Below are positions 18,001 to 25,648 of a DNA stretch of 64,000 nucleotides, piece by piece (the stretch's first letter is position 1; each line of letters opens with the position of its first letter). Made by a program: the position numbers and the translations under genes. This DNA comes from Rhodococcus koreensis (lineage in GTDB: Bacteria; Actinomycetota; Actinomycetes; Mycobacteriales; Mycobacteriaceae). The stretch lies in assembly GCF_900105905.1 (NCBI RefSeq), contig NZ_FNSV01000005.1:4092001-4156000 (forward strand), in the 5' to 3' direction. The notes beneath the pieces were generated by a model. The model was not told the origin of the DNA, made no database searches, and saw only the letters and a list, made by a program, of their open reading frames with translations.

Positions 18001-18313
18001 ACACCCGGAAGTCGTAGAGCCGGCACACCAGTCCGTCGGCGCGGCGGAATACGGACGTCCGCTGGTCGTCGACCGCGAGGTCGAGACTCCCGAGGAGGCG
18101 GAGCACCCGCTCGAGCGACACGGTCGAGCCGCCGCTGTAGAGCGTGACCCGGAACTGCGGATTCTCACCGGTTCCGGCGGTGTCGACGTGCAGGTCGAAG
18201 GCGTCGGCGGTCAGTCGGTCGAGGATGGCGACGTCGGGAAGCGGTGGCCGATCCCGTTCTTCGACATAGCCTTCCGGCAGGGACAGGGCGATCGTGGACG
18301 AAATCGAGCTCAT
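15056..18313 (-). CDS. NAD-specific glutamate dehydrogenase, large (about 115-120 kDa) type
   Basis: 1085 residues. The catalytic core is recognisable from RYGPVSRGGLRWSDRPDDYRTE through VKNAVIVPAGAKGGF to a dinucleotide-binding region around GIGDMSGDVFGNAML. This places it in the large bacterial NAD-GDH group that converts glutamate to 2-oxoglutarate and ammonia. At 1085 residues it is much shorter than the ~1600-residue mycobacterial form, which carries long N-terminal regulatory domains. The ATG at 18313 follows GGAGAG. It is convergent with an amino acid permease across copy 2 of the palindrome and lies downstream of an aminotransferase, consistent with amino-nitrogen catabolism. Confidence 0.87.
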   Translation of the reverse strand: MSSISSTIALSLPEGYVEERDRPPLPDVAILDRLTADAFDLHVDTAGTGENPQFRVTLYSGGSTVSLERVLRLLGSLDLAVDDQRTSVFRRADGLVCRLYDFRVSAGPLVASAMAAGSVEPEAVVETFRAMWSGRAEADRFNVLVLAAGLDWREVVLLRAYARFLRQSALPYDQGRIEAVLLSRPEFASALVGLFHAHFDPRGHSAGDVETCRATVESLLEEVEGLDADRILRAYVNLVSATTRTNFYRDGTLGPARPQLSLKFRSGEIDELPRPRPFYEVFVYSPDMEGVHLRYGPVSRGGLRWSDRPDDYRTEILGLVKAQAVKNAVIVPAGAKGGFVVRNPSSTGLDCYRQFISGLLDVTDNRSDTAESVHPDGVVCRDGDDPYLVVAADKGTATFSDAANEVARKYDFWLGDAFASGGSVGYDHKKMGITAKGAWVSVTRHLSELGIDVDRDSFTVAGIGDMSGDVFGNAMLETSSIGLVAAFDHRHIFVDPTPGREQAWQERRRLFELPRSSWADYDRTLISAGGGVWSRESKSIPVSSQMRTVLGLAPSVTTLTPPEMIRAILAAPVDLLFNGGVGTYVKASSESHTDAGDKANDNVRIDAGRLRARAVAEGGNLGMTALARIEFARTGGRVNTDALDNSAGVDCSDHEVNIKILLDSLPVDRRLDPARRSDLLGTLTDDVSELVLANNRAQNRVLGDARSNAHRMVDVHARMVGDLVDKRGLDCELEALPNADGFTELSEAGLGLTSPELATLLAHAKLDLKAELVDSAVFIDGYFSGRLGAYFPAALRSVLPVDAHPLRQEILATEIVNDIFARGGLSYAHRLREETGAGPADVVRAFVITSEVFGLAELWSDIAAAKLPPATEYELVVEARRLLDRASRWFLANRRQPLSVDAEIDDFRRAVHTHSGDVGGWLRGAEVLAMEETRRIYDEAGVETSIARRIADGLYRFSLLDIADVARELDHDVAEVAPLYFALSDHLGVDRWLIKVSALPRGERWHTLARVALRDDLYRSVRLLTRDVLSSGESGDSADSRILLWESTNRARIERARRTLGEIDAASTHDLASLSVAARHVRSMA

Positions 18314-18366
18314 AGATTCTCTCCGTTGAGATCCGGGCGCCGAGTGGTTGTCGTGGAATAGAGAAA

Positions 18367-18404
18367 GATCCGCCCCGCGGGCGCCATTGACCGCGGGGCG
18401 GATC
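18367..18404 (-). terminator. Rho-independent terminator after the aminotransferase gene
   Basis: A perfect 14-bp stem (GATCCGCCCCGCGG and its complement) with a 10-base loop. Read on the minus strand it is followed by TTTCTCTATT, the layout of an intrinsic terminator. It separates the mmsA/aminotransferase unit from the glutamate dehydrogenase gene. Confidence 0.75.
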
Positions 18405-18442
18405 GAGTGCCGGGACACGGGTGTGTCGTCGGACGGGGTGTG

Positions 18443-19831
18443 TCAGGAGTTGCGGTGTGCGTCCGCGATGTCGAGAACCGTGTCGAGGACCGCGAGACCC
18501 TCACGGGCCTCGGCCTCGGTGACGGTGCACGGCGGCACCGCGTGAATACGATTGAAGTTGGCGAACGGCAGCAGTCCACTTGCCTTGCAGGCCGCGATCA
18601 CCTCGTTCATCGCCGGACTGGACGCGCCGTACGGGGCGAGCGGTTCCTTCGTGGCACGGTCGGCGACGAGTTCGATCGCCCAGAACACGCCGAGCCCGCG
18701 CACTTCACCGATCGACGGGTGCCGGTCGGCGAGGCCACGCAGTCCGGGACCGAGAATCTCGCTGCCGATCCTGGCCGCGTTCTCGACGATCCGCTCGTCC
18801 TCCATCGCATTGATCGTCGCGACCGCGGCGGCGGTGGCGAGCGGATGTCCCGAGTAGGTGAGTCCGCCCGGGTACGGCCGGTTGGCGAACGTCGCCGCGA
18901 TCTTCTCACTGATCGCGACACCGCCGAGCGGAACGTAGCCGGAGTTGACCCCCTTCGCGAACGTGATCAGGTCGGGTATGACACCGAAATGGTCGATCGC
19001 GAACCATTTTCCGGTCCGGCCGAACCCCGACATCACCTCGTCCGCGATGAACACGATGCCGTAGCGGTCGCAGATCTCGCGGACGCCGGCCATGTAACCG
19101 GGCGGAGGCACCATGATCCCCGCGGTCCCGGGAACCGATTCGAGCACGATCGCCGCGATCGAGTTCGGCCCCTCGAGGCGGATCAACTGATCGAGGTGCT
19201 CGAGCGCGCGCTCGGTTTCCTCCTGCTCGTTCTCCGAGTGGAACTGCGACCGGTACAGGAACGGTCCGTGGAAGTGGACGACTCCGCTGTTGCCGTAGTC
19301 GTTGGGCCACCGACGCGGGTCACCGGTGAGGTTGATCGCGGTGTCCGTGCCACCGTGGTACGAGCGGTAGCGGGAGAGCACCTTGTACCGGCCGGTGTGC
19401 AGGCGGGCCATGCGCACGGCGTGCTCGTTGGCGTCGGCGCCACCGTTGGTGAAGAACACCTTGTTCAGATCGCCCGGGGTTCGTTCGGCGATCAGCCGCG
19501 CGGCTTCGGAGCGGGCGTCGTTCGCATACTGCGGTGCGATGGTGCACAGCTTCGCGGCCTGGTCCTGAATGGCAGCAACGACTTTGGGGTGCTGGTGCCC
19601 GATGTTCGTGTTGACCAGCTGGGACGAGAAGTCCAGCATGCGGTTCCCGGCACCGTCCCACACGTACGAACCCTCGGACGCGAGGATCGTCATCGGTGTG
19701 ATCTGCTCCTGCGCGGACCACGAGTGGAACACGTGCGCGCGGTCGAGCGCGTAGGCGCGCTCGCCCTCGGCACGGGCCGCGTCGAGGGGCTGACCGGTGG
19801 GCAGGAGTTCCTGGGAGACTGTCGTCGTCAT
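18443..19831 (-). CDS. Class III aminotransferase (probable beta-alanine/omega-amino acid type)
   Basis: 462 residues. The PLP lysine is in TFAKGVNSGYVPLGG, the cofactor Asp in VFIADEVMSGFGRTGK, and the FFTNGGADANEHAVRMAR segment is typical of the class. The ATG at 19831 comes 20 bases after the stop of a CoA-acylating semialdehyde dehydrogenase gene, so the two form an operon: the aminotransferase would make a semialdehyde that the dehydrogenase converts to an acyl-CoA. Beta-alanine, 3-aminoisobutyrate or taurine-like substrates are all possible; context cannot separate them. A strong terminator follows. Confidence 0.83.
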   Translation of the reverse strand: MTTTVSQELLPTGQPLDAARAEGERAYALDRAHVFHSWSAQEQITPMTILASEGSYVWDGAGNRMLDFSSQLVNTNIGHQHPKVVAAIQDQAAKLCTIAPQYANDARSEAARLIAERTPGDLNKVFFTNGGADANEHAVRMARLHTGRYKVLSRYRSYHGGTDTAINLTGDPRRWPNDYGNSGVVHFHGPFLYRSQFHSENEQEETERALEHLDQLIRLEGPNSIAAIVLESVPGTAGIMVPPPGYMAGVREICDRYGIVFIADEVMSGFGRTGKWFAIDHFGVIPDLITFAKGVNSGYVPLGGVAISEKIAATFANRPYPGGLTYSGHPLATAAAVATINAMEDERIVENAARIGSEILGPGLRGLADRHPSIGEVRGLGVFWAIELVADRATKEPLAPYGASSPAMNEVIAACKASGLLPFANFNRIHAVPPCTVTEAEAREGLAVLDTVLDIADAHRNS

Positions 19832-19851
19832 GACCGTGGGTCCTTTCCTGC

Positions 19852-21369
19852 TCAGTTGTTCTGGGGGAAGCCGAGGTTGATGCCGCCGTGACTCGGGTCG
19901 AGCCAGCGGCTGGTGACGACCTTGCCGCGGGTGAAGAAGTGGACGCCTTCGGCGCCGTGGGCGTGGGTGTCGCCGAACAGCGAGTTCTTCCAGCCACCGA
20001 AGGAGTAGTACGCGGTCGGGACCGGAATCGGCACGTTGATGCCGACCATCCCGACCTCGACCTCGTTCTGGAACCGCCGGGCGGCGCCGCCGTCGTTGGT
20101 GAAGATCGCGGTGCCGTTGCCGAACGGGCCGGAGTTGATGAGTTCCAGCGCCTCGTCGTAGCTCTTGACGCGAATCACGGACAGGACGGGTCCGAAGATC
20201 TCGTCGGTGTACACACTCATGTCGGTGGTGACGTGGTCGATCAGCGTCGGGCCGAGCCAGAACCCGTCCTCGCCACCGTCGGCCTGCACCTGCCGGCCGT
20301 CGACGACGATGGTGGCCCCGTCCTTCTCGCCGGCGTCGATGTAGGAGGCGACCTTGTCGCGGTGCACCTTCGTCACCAGCGGTCCCATGTCGGAATCTTT
20401 GGTGCCGTCGCCGATCTTCAACGTGTTGGTGCGTTCGGTGATCTTCGCGACCAACTCGTCGGCGATGTCCCCGACGGCGACGAGGGCGGAGATGGCCATG
20501 CAGCGTTCGCCGGCGGATCCGAAGCCGGCGTTGACCATGGCGTCGGCGGCCAGATCCAGGTCGGCGTCCGGCAGGACGATGGCGTGGTTCTTCGCCCCAC
20601 CCAATGCCTGAACTCGCTTGCCGTGGGCGGTGCCGGTGGCATACACGTACTGCGCGATCGGGGTAGACCCCACGAAGCTGATCGCCTTGACGGCCGGGTT
20701 GGTGAGGAGCTCGTCGACGGACGTCTTGTCGCCCTGCAGCACGTTGAACACCCCGGCGGGCAGGCCGGCTTCGGCCCACAGTTCGGCCATCCAGATCGCG
20801 GCGGTCGGGTCCTTCTCCGACGGCTTCAACACCACCGTATTGCCGGCGGCGATCGCGACGGGGAAGAACCACATCGGGACCATGGCGGGGAAGTTGAAGG
20901 GGGAGATGATCGCGACCGGTCCGACGGGCTGACGGATCGAATGCACATCCACATTCGTCGACGCGTTCTCCGTCATGCCGCCCTTGAGCAGATGCGCAAT
21001 GCCACACGCGAATTCGACGACCTCCTGGCCGCGGCTCACCTCACCGAGGGCGTCGGAGACGACCTTGCCGTGCTCGGAGGTGATGATCTCGGCGAGTTCA
21101 CCCTTGCGCTCGTTGAGCAGTTCCCGGAACTTGAAGATGATCTGCGTCCGCTTGGCAAGCGAGGTGTCACGCCACGCCGGGAAGGCGGCGGCGGCCGAGT
21201 CGATGACCGCGCGGGCGTCCTCGACGCTGGCGAGGGCGACCTGACCGGTCACGGCGCCGGTCGCCGGGTTGGTGACGGGGGCGGTGTTCCCGCTGGTGCC
21301 CGCGAAGCTCTTGTTGTCGAACCAGTGCGAGATCGTTCGGGTCTGCGCGGCGCCGTCGCTGTGTGTCAT
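19852..21369 (-). CDS. mmsA: CoA-acylating methylmalonate-semialdehyde dehydrogenase
   Basis: 505 residues. MmsA-type features are PFNFPAMVPMWFFP, FVGSTPIA, QALGGAKNHA (where ordinary ALDHs have a catalytic glutamate) and the nucleophile in GSAGERCMA. The reaction oxidises malonate or methylmalonate semialdehyde to acetyl- or propionyl-CoA with CoA and NAD+. It is first in a two-gene operon with an aminotransferase and is divergent from a PucR-type regulator, which probably controls it. Confidence 0.9.
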   Translation of the reverse strand: MTHSDGAAQTRTISHWFDNKSFAGTSGNTAPVTNPATGAVTGQVALASVEDARAVIDSAAAAFPAWRDTSLAKRTQIIFKFRELLNERKGELAEIITSEHGKVVSDALGEVSRGQEVVEFACGIAHLLKGGMTENASTNVDVHSIRQPVGPVAIISPFNFPAMVPMWFFPVAIAAGNTVVLKPSEKDPTAAIWMAELWAEAGLPAGVFNVLQGDKTSVDELLTNPAVKAISFVGSTPIAQYVYATGTAHGKRVQALGGAKNHAIVLPDADLDLAADAMVNAGFGSAGERCMAISALVAVGDIADELVAKITERTNTLKIGDGTKDSDMGPLVTKVHRDKVASYIDAGEKDGATIVVDGRQVQADGGEDGFWLGPTLIDHVTTDMSVYTDEIFGPVLSVIRVKSYDEALELINSGPFGNGTAIFTNDGGAARRFQNEVEVGMVGINVPIPVPTAYYSFGGWKNSLFGDTHAHGAEGVHFFTRGKVVTSRWLDPSHGGINLGFPQNN

Positions 21370-21496
21370 GAAATGGGTGTCCTAACCGGGAGAGAGCGGA
21401 TACCGGGGCGATCCGCACGGATCGCGTGATGCCTCCACTCTGGTCCGTGAACCAGCCCCCAGACCCCGACGATCTGTATAACAATCCGCCTTCTGA

Positions 21497-21511
21497 TTTA
21501 CACTGCGTAAA
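21497..21511. promoter_or_regulatory. Inverted repeat overlapping the PucR-family start codon
   Basis: TTTAC-N5-GTAAA is a perfect dyad whose last A is the first base of the regulator's ATG. In the 141-base divergent region this is the clearest dyad I see, and it suggests autorepression and possibly control of mmsA. There is no Shine-Dalgarno in front of the ATG, so a leaderless start is possible. Confidence 0.4.
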
Positions 21512-23118
21512 TGCTGCCCACCATCGTCGACATCCTGGCGCTCCCGGTCGTCCAGGCCGGGACGCCCGAGGTGATCGGCGGCGGAACACTCGACAGGCCG
21601 GTGCGATGGGTGCACGTCAGCGATCTACCCGACCTGTCGAACCTCCTCCAGGGCGGCGAACTCGTCCTCACCACCGGGCAACCCCTCGCCGACGACTCGT
21701 CGAGCGTGGAATACCTGGAAGGGCTGGCCGCGGCGGGCGCAGCCGGACTCGTCGTCGAACTCGGCGTCCACGTCGACACCGTCCCGGACGGGGTGGCACG
21801 CGCCGCCGACAGACTGTCGTTCCCCCTGATCGCGCTGCACCGTCAGATCAAGTTCGTCGAGGTCACGGAGGCTGTGCACCGATCGATCGTCGCAGAGCAG
21901 TACGACGAGGTCGCGTTCGCACGGCACGCCCACGAGGTCTTCACCGACCTCAGCATGAAGCGGGCGTCGCTCGGCGAGATCGTCGACGCCGCGGCAGGCA
22001 TGCTCGGCGCCCCGATCGTGCTCGAAGACCTCAACCGGCAGGTGCTGGCGTTCGCGGCGCAGGGCACCGCGACGGCGGACCTCCTCGCCGAGTGGGAACG
22101 CCGGTCGCGGCTCACGCCCGTGTCGCATCAGACCGCGGTCGACGGGCCCGAGTCGTGGACGACCACCCCCGTCGGCGCACATCGGCAGGAATGGGGACGA
22201 CTCGTCGCCCCCCGCCCCGTCGCCGCGGAAGGTCGTGCGCGGATGACCCTCGAACGCGCGGCCCAAGCGCTCGCACTGCACCGCATGGTCGAACAGGACC
22301 GAACCGCACTCGAGCAGCAGGCCCAGAGTGGGCTCATCGACGAACTCCGCCGCGGACGCATCCAGGACGAGGCCGAGGCGACCGCACGCGCCCACGCACT
22401 CGGTCTCCGGCCGGCACTGACCTACCTGCCGATGACGGTCCGGGTCGGCGAAACCGCCAGCGCCGACCAGGTTCTGGCACAGCGACGCCGGATCACCATG
22501 CTCGACGCCGTGCGTCACGCGGTCCGGACGTCGCGGCAGACGGCACTGACCGCGAACACCCGGGCCGGGCAGATCGACCTGCTCCTGTCCCATCCGCCGG
22601 TGTCCGCACCCGGCGCGCTGACCGAACTCTGCGGGGCGATCCGCGCCGCACTCGCCCGGCTCGACGGCGTCCTGCACTGCACGATCGGCGTCGGCCCCGA
22701 ATCGACCCGGCTGCTGGACGCCGCGGGCGGCCTCGCGGAATCCGCGCACATCGCCGACGTCGCGCTGTCGTTGCCACCGGACGACAAGGCTTTTCACCGG
22801 GCAGCCGACATCCGGTTGCGCGGGCTCCTCGCCCTCATCCGGACCGATCCGCGGGTGCAGGCGTTCGCCGAAACCGAACTCCGCGGCCTGCTGGAGCATC
22901 GCGCGCGCCACGGCGGCGACAGCGTCGAAGTCCTGCGGAGCTTCCTCGAACTCGGCGGCAACAAGACGGAACTCGCGAAGAGGCTCCACCTCTCGCGCCC
23001 CACGCTCTACGCGAAGCTGGCCACGATCGAGCGACTGCTCGGTGTCGACCTCGACGACGCCGAGTCCCGGACGTCGCTGCACACGGCCATGCTGATCCTG
23101 CAGCTCCGCCGCCCGTGA
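21511..23118 (+). CDS. PucR-family transcriptional regulator
   Basis: 535 residues. An N-terminal purine-catabolism-type domain (residues ~5-130, RWVHVSDLPDLSNLLQGGELVLTTG), a middle GGDEF-like/CdaR region, and a C-terminal PucR helix-turn-helix (GGNKTELAKRLHLSRPTLYAKL) near residues 485-515. Regulators of this family activate nitrogen-compound catabolism genes. It is divergent from the mmsA/aminotransferase operon, its likely target. The stop codon lies inside the left arm of palindrome copy 3, which is now split by an insertion sequence, so the original terminator has been displaced. Confidence 0.9.
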   Translation: MLPTIVDILALPVVQAGTPEVIGGGTLDRPVRWVHVSDLPDLSNLLQGGELVLTTGQPLADDSSSVEYLEGLAAAGAAGLVVELGVHVDTVPDGVARAADRLSFPLIALHRQIKFVEVTEAVHRSIVAEQYDEVAFARHAHEVFTDLSMKRASLGEIVDAAAGMLGAPIVLEDLNRQVLAFAAQGTATADLLAEWERRSRLTPVSHQTAVDGPESWTTTPVGAHRQEWGRLVAPRPVAAEGRARMTLERAAQALALHRMVEQDRTALEQQAQSGLIDELRRGRIQDEAEATARAHALGLRPALTYLPMTVRVGETASADQVLAQRRRITMLDAVRHAVRTSRQTALTANTRAGQIDLLLSHPPVSAPGALTELCGAIRAALARLDGVLHCTIGVGPESTRLLDAAGGLAESAHIADVALSLPPDDKAFHRAADIRLRGLLALIRTDPRVQAFAETELRGLLEHRARHGGDSVEVLRSFLELGGNKTELAKRLHLSRPTLYAKLATIERLLGVDLDDAESRTSLHTAMLILQLRRP

Positions 23119-23158
23119 GTACTTATTAAAGATGTTTCGGTAATTGAGTGAGAACTGA

Positions 23159-23722
23159 TCATAAGGAAAGTCCGGTGTGGTCGAGGAAGCTCTGACACAG
23201 GTCGTAGCTCGAGCCGACTCGGGTCAGCCCGAACTCGGTCGCCACGCGGACCTCGTCGAGGGTATCGGGGCACAGGTTGGCCAGTTCGGTGGATTTCATG
23301 TTGCCCCAGACCTGTTCGATCGGGTTGAGCTCAGGAGCATAGGCAGGGAGGCGTTCGACGTGGAGCCAGTCGCGTTGGGTGGCCAGCCACGCGGTCATCG
23401 CGCGGGACCGGTGGGCCATGAGCCCGTCCCAGATCACGATGACCTTCTCGCCGGCGAAATGGGTGCGTAATTCGGTGAGAAACTCGATGAGCTTGTCGGT
23501 GTTGTAGGCGCCGTCGGTCATGGAGAACACGAACGCGCTGCGACTGCGGTCGTGTCGATAGGCCAGGACCCCGGCCATGGACATGCGTTTCCAGGAGAAT
23601 CGATGATGCAGAACCGGTGTCACGCCTTTCGGCGCCCAGGTTGCTCGGACCACCGGGAGCAGCGACACACCGCTTTCGTCCTGGAAGCAGATCCATGCAC
23701 CTTGGCGCCGCGCTATTTTTTT
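23159..23722 (-). CDS. IS630-family transposase, OrfB (DDE catalytic half, read by -1 frameshift)
   Basis: About 185 residues downstream of the A7 slip site. The catalytic acidic residues are visible in ICFQDESG, VIVIWDGLMAH and APELNPIEQVWGNMK, the DDE triad of IS630 transposases. It has no plausible start of its own near the slip site, so expression probably depends on the -1 shift. All catalytic residues are intact, so the element could be active. Confidence 0.85.
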   Translation of the reverse strand, partial: KKIARRQGAWICFQDESGVSLLPVVRATWAPKGVTPVLHHRFSWKRMSMAGVLAYRHDRSRSAFVFSMTDGAYNTDKLIEFLTELRTHFAGEKVIVIWDGLMAHRSRAMTAWLATQRDWLHVERLPAYAPELNPIEQVWGNMKSTELANLCPDTLDEVRVATEFGLTRVGSSYDLCQSFLDHTGLSL

Positions 23723-24240
23723 ATCCGCGGCCACTCGTTCTCGCGCCAGGCGACGATGGCGTCCTCGTCGCGTTCGACTGCCCGCCGTGCGGGACGCTGG
23801 CGGCTCCAGCCCAGCCTGGTCCGCAGGATCGTCCAGGTCTGGGTGGGTCCGTAGGTCACGCCGGTGAGCCGCTCGATCACGATCGCGACCCGGCCCAGCG
23901 TCCACACCCCGGTCGCGAAGCCGTGAGCCTGGGGCCCTTTCAGCAATTCCTCTCGGATCACGGCGATCTGGGCGTCATCGAGCCGGGACCGACGTCCCGC
24001 GCGACCGGCACCTTCCAATGCCTCGTTGCCTCCTTCGATCCACTGTCGATGCCAGCGTGAGGCGGTCTGCTGGGAGACCTCCAACTCGACCGCGACATCC
24101 ACCTGCCGCCGCCCTGCGGCGAACATCTCCGCGGCCTGCATCCGCCGGTCACGCAACGCCCCGAGGTCACGGCGACCGCCGCGCCGCTTGACTTTCCGGG
24201 CGTCGGACCCCACGCCGGAACCGGTTTCCTTCCCTGCCAT
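23713..24240 (-). CDS. IS630-family transposase, OrfA (N-terminal half)
   Basis: 175 residues with two helix-turn-helix regions: residues ~40-75 (AAEMFAAGRRQVDVAVELEVSQQTASRW) and a second winged-helix part near residues 85-150, typical of the DNA-binding half of IS630 transposases. The frame ends in an A7 run (minus strand 23722-23716) directly before TAG. Slipping back one base there joins OrfB in frame, giving a predicted fusion of about 360 residues. Confidence 0.85.
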   Translation of the reverse strand: MAGKETGSGVGSDARKVKRRGGRRDLGALRDRRMQAAEMFAAGRRQVDVAVELEVSQQTASRWHRQWIEGGNEALEGAGRAGRRSRLDDAQIAVIREELLKGPQAHGFATGVWTLGRVAIVIERLTGVTYGPTQTWTILRTRLGWSRQRPARRAVERDEDAIVAWRENEWPRIKK

Positions 24241-24495
24241 TCATCAATGATCAAGCAGCACGGTGCGAATCACGCGCAACGACACACCCTATTACCGAAA
24301 CATCTTTAACGTCGGGCGGTTAAGAGTACTTATTAACGTCGGGCGGTTAATAAGTACTCACGGGGCGTAGCCACTCTCGAACATCGTTCGACGAGAACCG
24401 GCTCAGGGTGCCAACATCCGAATAGTCGCGATCCGGAACCCCGATATTGAGAATTATCTTCAGAACTGTTGGCATGAATGATCGCTTTCTTCACT

Positions 24496-24511
24496 ATTGG
24501 CACCTACCAAT
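24496..24511. promoter_or_regulatory. Inverted repeat upstream of ald
   Basis: ATTGG-N6-CCAAT lies 26 bases before the alanine dehydrogenase start. The ald gene of related actinomycetes is controlled by the Lrp-type regulator AldR; whether this dyad is such a site is a guess. The 176 bases between palindrome copy 3 and ald hold no other feature I can name. Confidence 0.3.
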
Positions 24512-24537
24512 CGAATTTCCAACAGCACGGAGTTCTC

Positions 24538-25644
24538 ATGAAGGTCGGTATCCCCCGCGAAATCAAGAACCACGAATACCGCGTGGCCATCACCCCCGCC
24601 GGTGTCCACGAACTTGTCGGCCGCGGCCACGAGGTGATCATCGAAACCGGGGCCGGCGTCGGCTCGTCCTTCGCCGACGCGGACTTCAAAGCCGCAGGCG
24701 CGCAGATCCTCTCGACCGCCGACCAGGTCTGGGAGAGTGCCGACCTGCTACTGAAGGTCAAAGAACCCATCGCCGAGGAATACCCCCGCCTCCGCCAAGA
24801 CCAGGTGCTGTTCACCTACCTGCACCTCGCCGCATCCAAGGAGTGCACCGACGCACTGCTGGCGTCGAAGACCACCTCCATCGCCTACGAAACCGTCACC
24901 GGCGCCGACGGCTCCCTGCCGCTGCTCGCCCCGATGAGCGAGGTCGCCGGACGCCTCGCCCCGCAGGCCGGCGCCTACCACCTGATGCGCCAGGGCGGCG
25001 GCCGCGGCGTTCTGATGGGCGGTGTCCCCGGGGTGCGACCGGCCAAGGTCGTCGTCATCGGCGCCGGCGTCTCCGGCAAGAACGCCATCGCCATCGCACA
25101 CGGCATGCACGCCGACGTCACCGTCCTCGACCTGTCCATCGCCCGCCTCCGGGAGATCGACGCCCAGTACCACGGCCAGGTCAAGACCATCGTCTCCAAC
25201 AGTCTCGAACTCGAGCAGGCCGTCCTCGACGCCGACCTCGTCATCGGAGCTGTCCTCGTCCCCGGCGCCAAGGCCCCCACCCTCGTCTCCAACAACCTGG
25301 TCTCCCGGATGAAGCCCGGCTCCGTGCTCGTCGACATCGCCATCGACCAGGGCGGCTGCTTCGAGGACTCGCGTCCCACCACCCACGCCGAACCCACCTA
25401 CCAGGTCCACGACTCGGTGTTCTACTGCGTCGCCAACATGCCCGGCGCCGTCCCCCGCACGTCGACCTACGCGCTCACCAACGCGACCCTGCCGTACGTC
25501 GTCGCCCTCGCCGACAAGGGCTGGCAGGAAGCGACCGCGACCGTTCCCGGCCTCGCAGAGGGACTGTCCACCCACGACGGCAAGCTGCTGTCCACCGAAG
25601 TCGCTGCCGCGCACGGCTACCCGGCCGCGACACTGCCCGCCTGA
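24538..25644 (+). CDS. ald: Alanine dehydrogenase
   Basis: 368 residues, the normal length. Family marks are MKVGIPREIKNHEYRVAITP at the N-terminus, LLLKVKEP (substrate Lys), TYLHLAA (catalytic His), the long GLY-rich MRQGGGRGVLMGGVPGV segment and the NAD-binding VVVIGAGVSGKNA. It interconverts L-alanine and pyruvate plus ammonia with NAD+. The ATG at 24538 has GGAG nearby. It ends four bases from a convergent ZIP gene. Confidence 0.95.
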   Translation: MKVGIPREIKNHEYRVAITPAGVHELVGRGHEVIIETGAGVGSSFADADFKAAGAQILSTADQVWESADLLLKVKEPIAEEYPRLRQDQVLFTYLHLAASKECTDALLASKTTSIAYETVTGADGSLPLLAPMSEVAGRLAPQAGAYHLMRQGGGRGVLMGGVPGVRPAKVVVIGAGVSGKNAIAIAHGMHADVTVLDLSIARLREIDAQYHGQVKTIVSNSLELEQAVLDADLVIGAVLVPGAKAPTLVSNNLVSRMKPGSVLVDIAIDQGGCFEDSRPTTHAEPTYQVHDSVFYCVANMPGAVPRTSTYALTNATLPYVVALADKGWQEATATVPGLAEGLSTHDGKLLSTEVAAAHGYPAATLPA

Positions 25645-25648
25645 GACG

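Larger units (their letters stand above)
23129..24306. mobile_element. IS630-family insertion sequence (1178 bp)
   Basis: Perfect 16-bp terminal inverted repeats (AAGATGTTTCGGTAAT at 23129-23144, its complement at 24291-24306) are flanked on both sides by TA (23127-23128, 24307-24308), the duplication expected for IS630/Tc1-mariner elements. It carries two overlapping minus-strand transposase frames. The target was a palindromic repeat whose other two copies in the window are intact. Confidence 0.93.
23115..24361. repeat. Palindromic repeat copy 3, split by an insertion sequence
   Basis: The left part (23115-23128, GTGAGTACTTATTA) and right part (24307-24361) flank the inserted element. Rejoined at the duplicated TA they give one complete left arm, an extra inner half-unit (GTCGGGCGGTTAAGAGTACTTATTAA), and a final GTCGGGCGGTTAATAAGTACTCAC arm, so this copy had an internal tandem partial duplication before the insertion. 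Confidence 0.8.

Noticed and set aside
20985..21005. A GATGCGCAATGCC sequence resembling the Lrp palindrome
   Set aside because: It is inside the mmsA coding region, matches only one half, and is not near a promoter.
18443..21007. An 854-codon frame that would fuse an Arg-rich region to the class III aminotransferase
   Set aside because: The upstream part is an antisense-like frame over mmsA; the aminotransferase begins at the ATG at 19831 at normal family length.
23159..24240. The transposase as a broken pseudogene because of its frameshift
   Set aside because: The break lies exactly at an A7 slip site before the OrfA stop, and all DDE residues are intact, which fits programmed -1 frameshifting.
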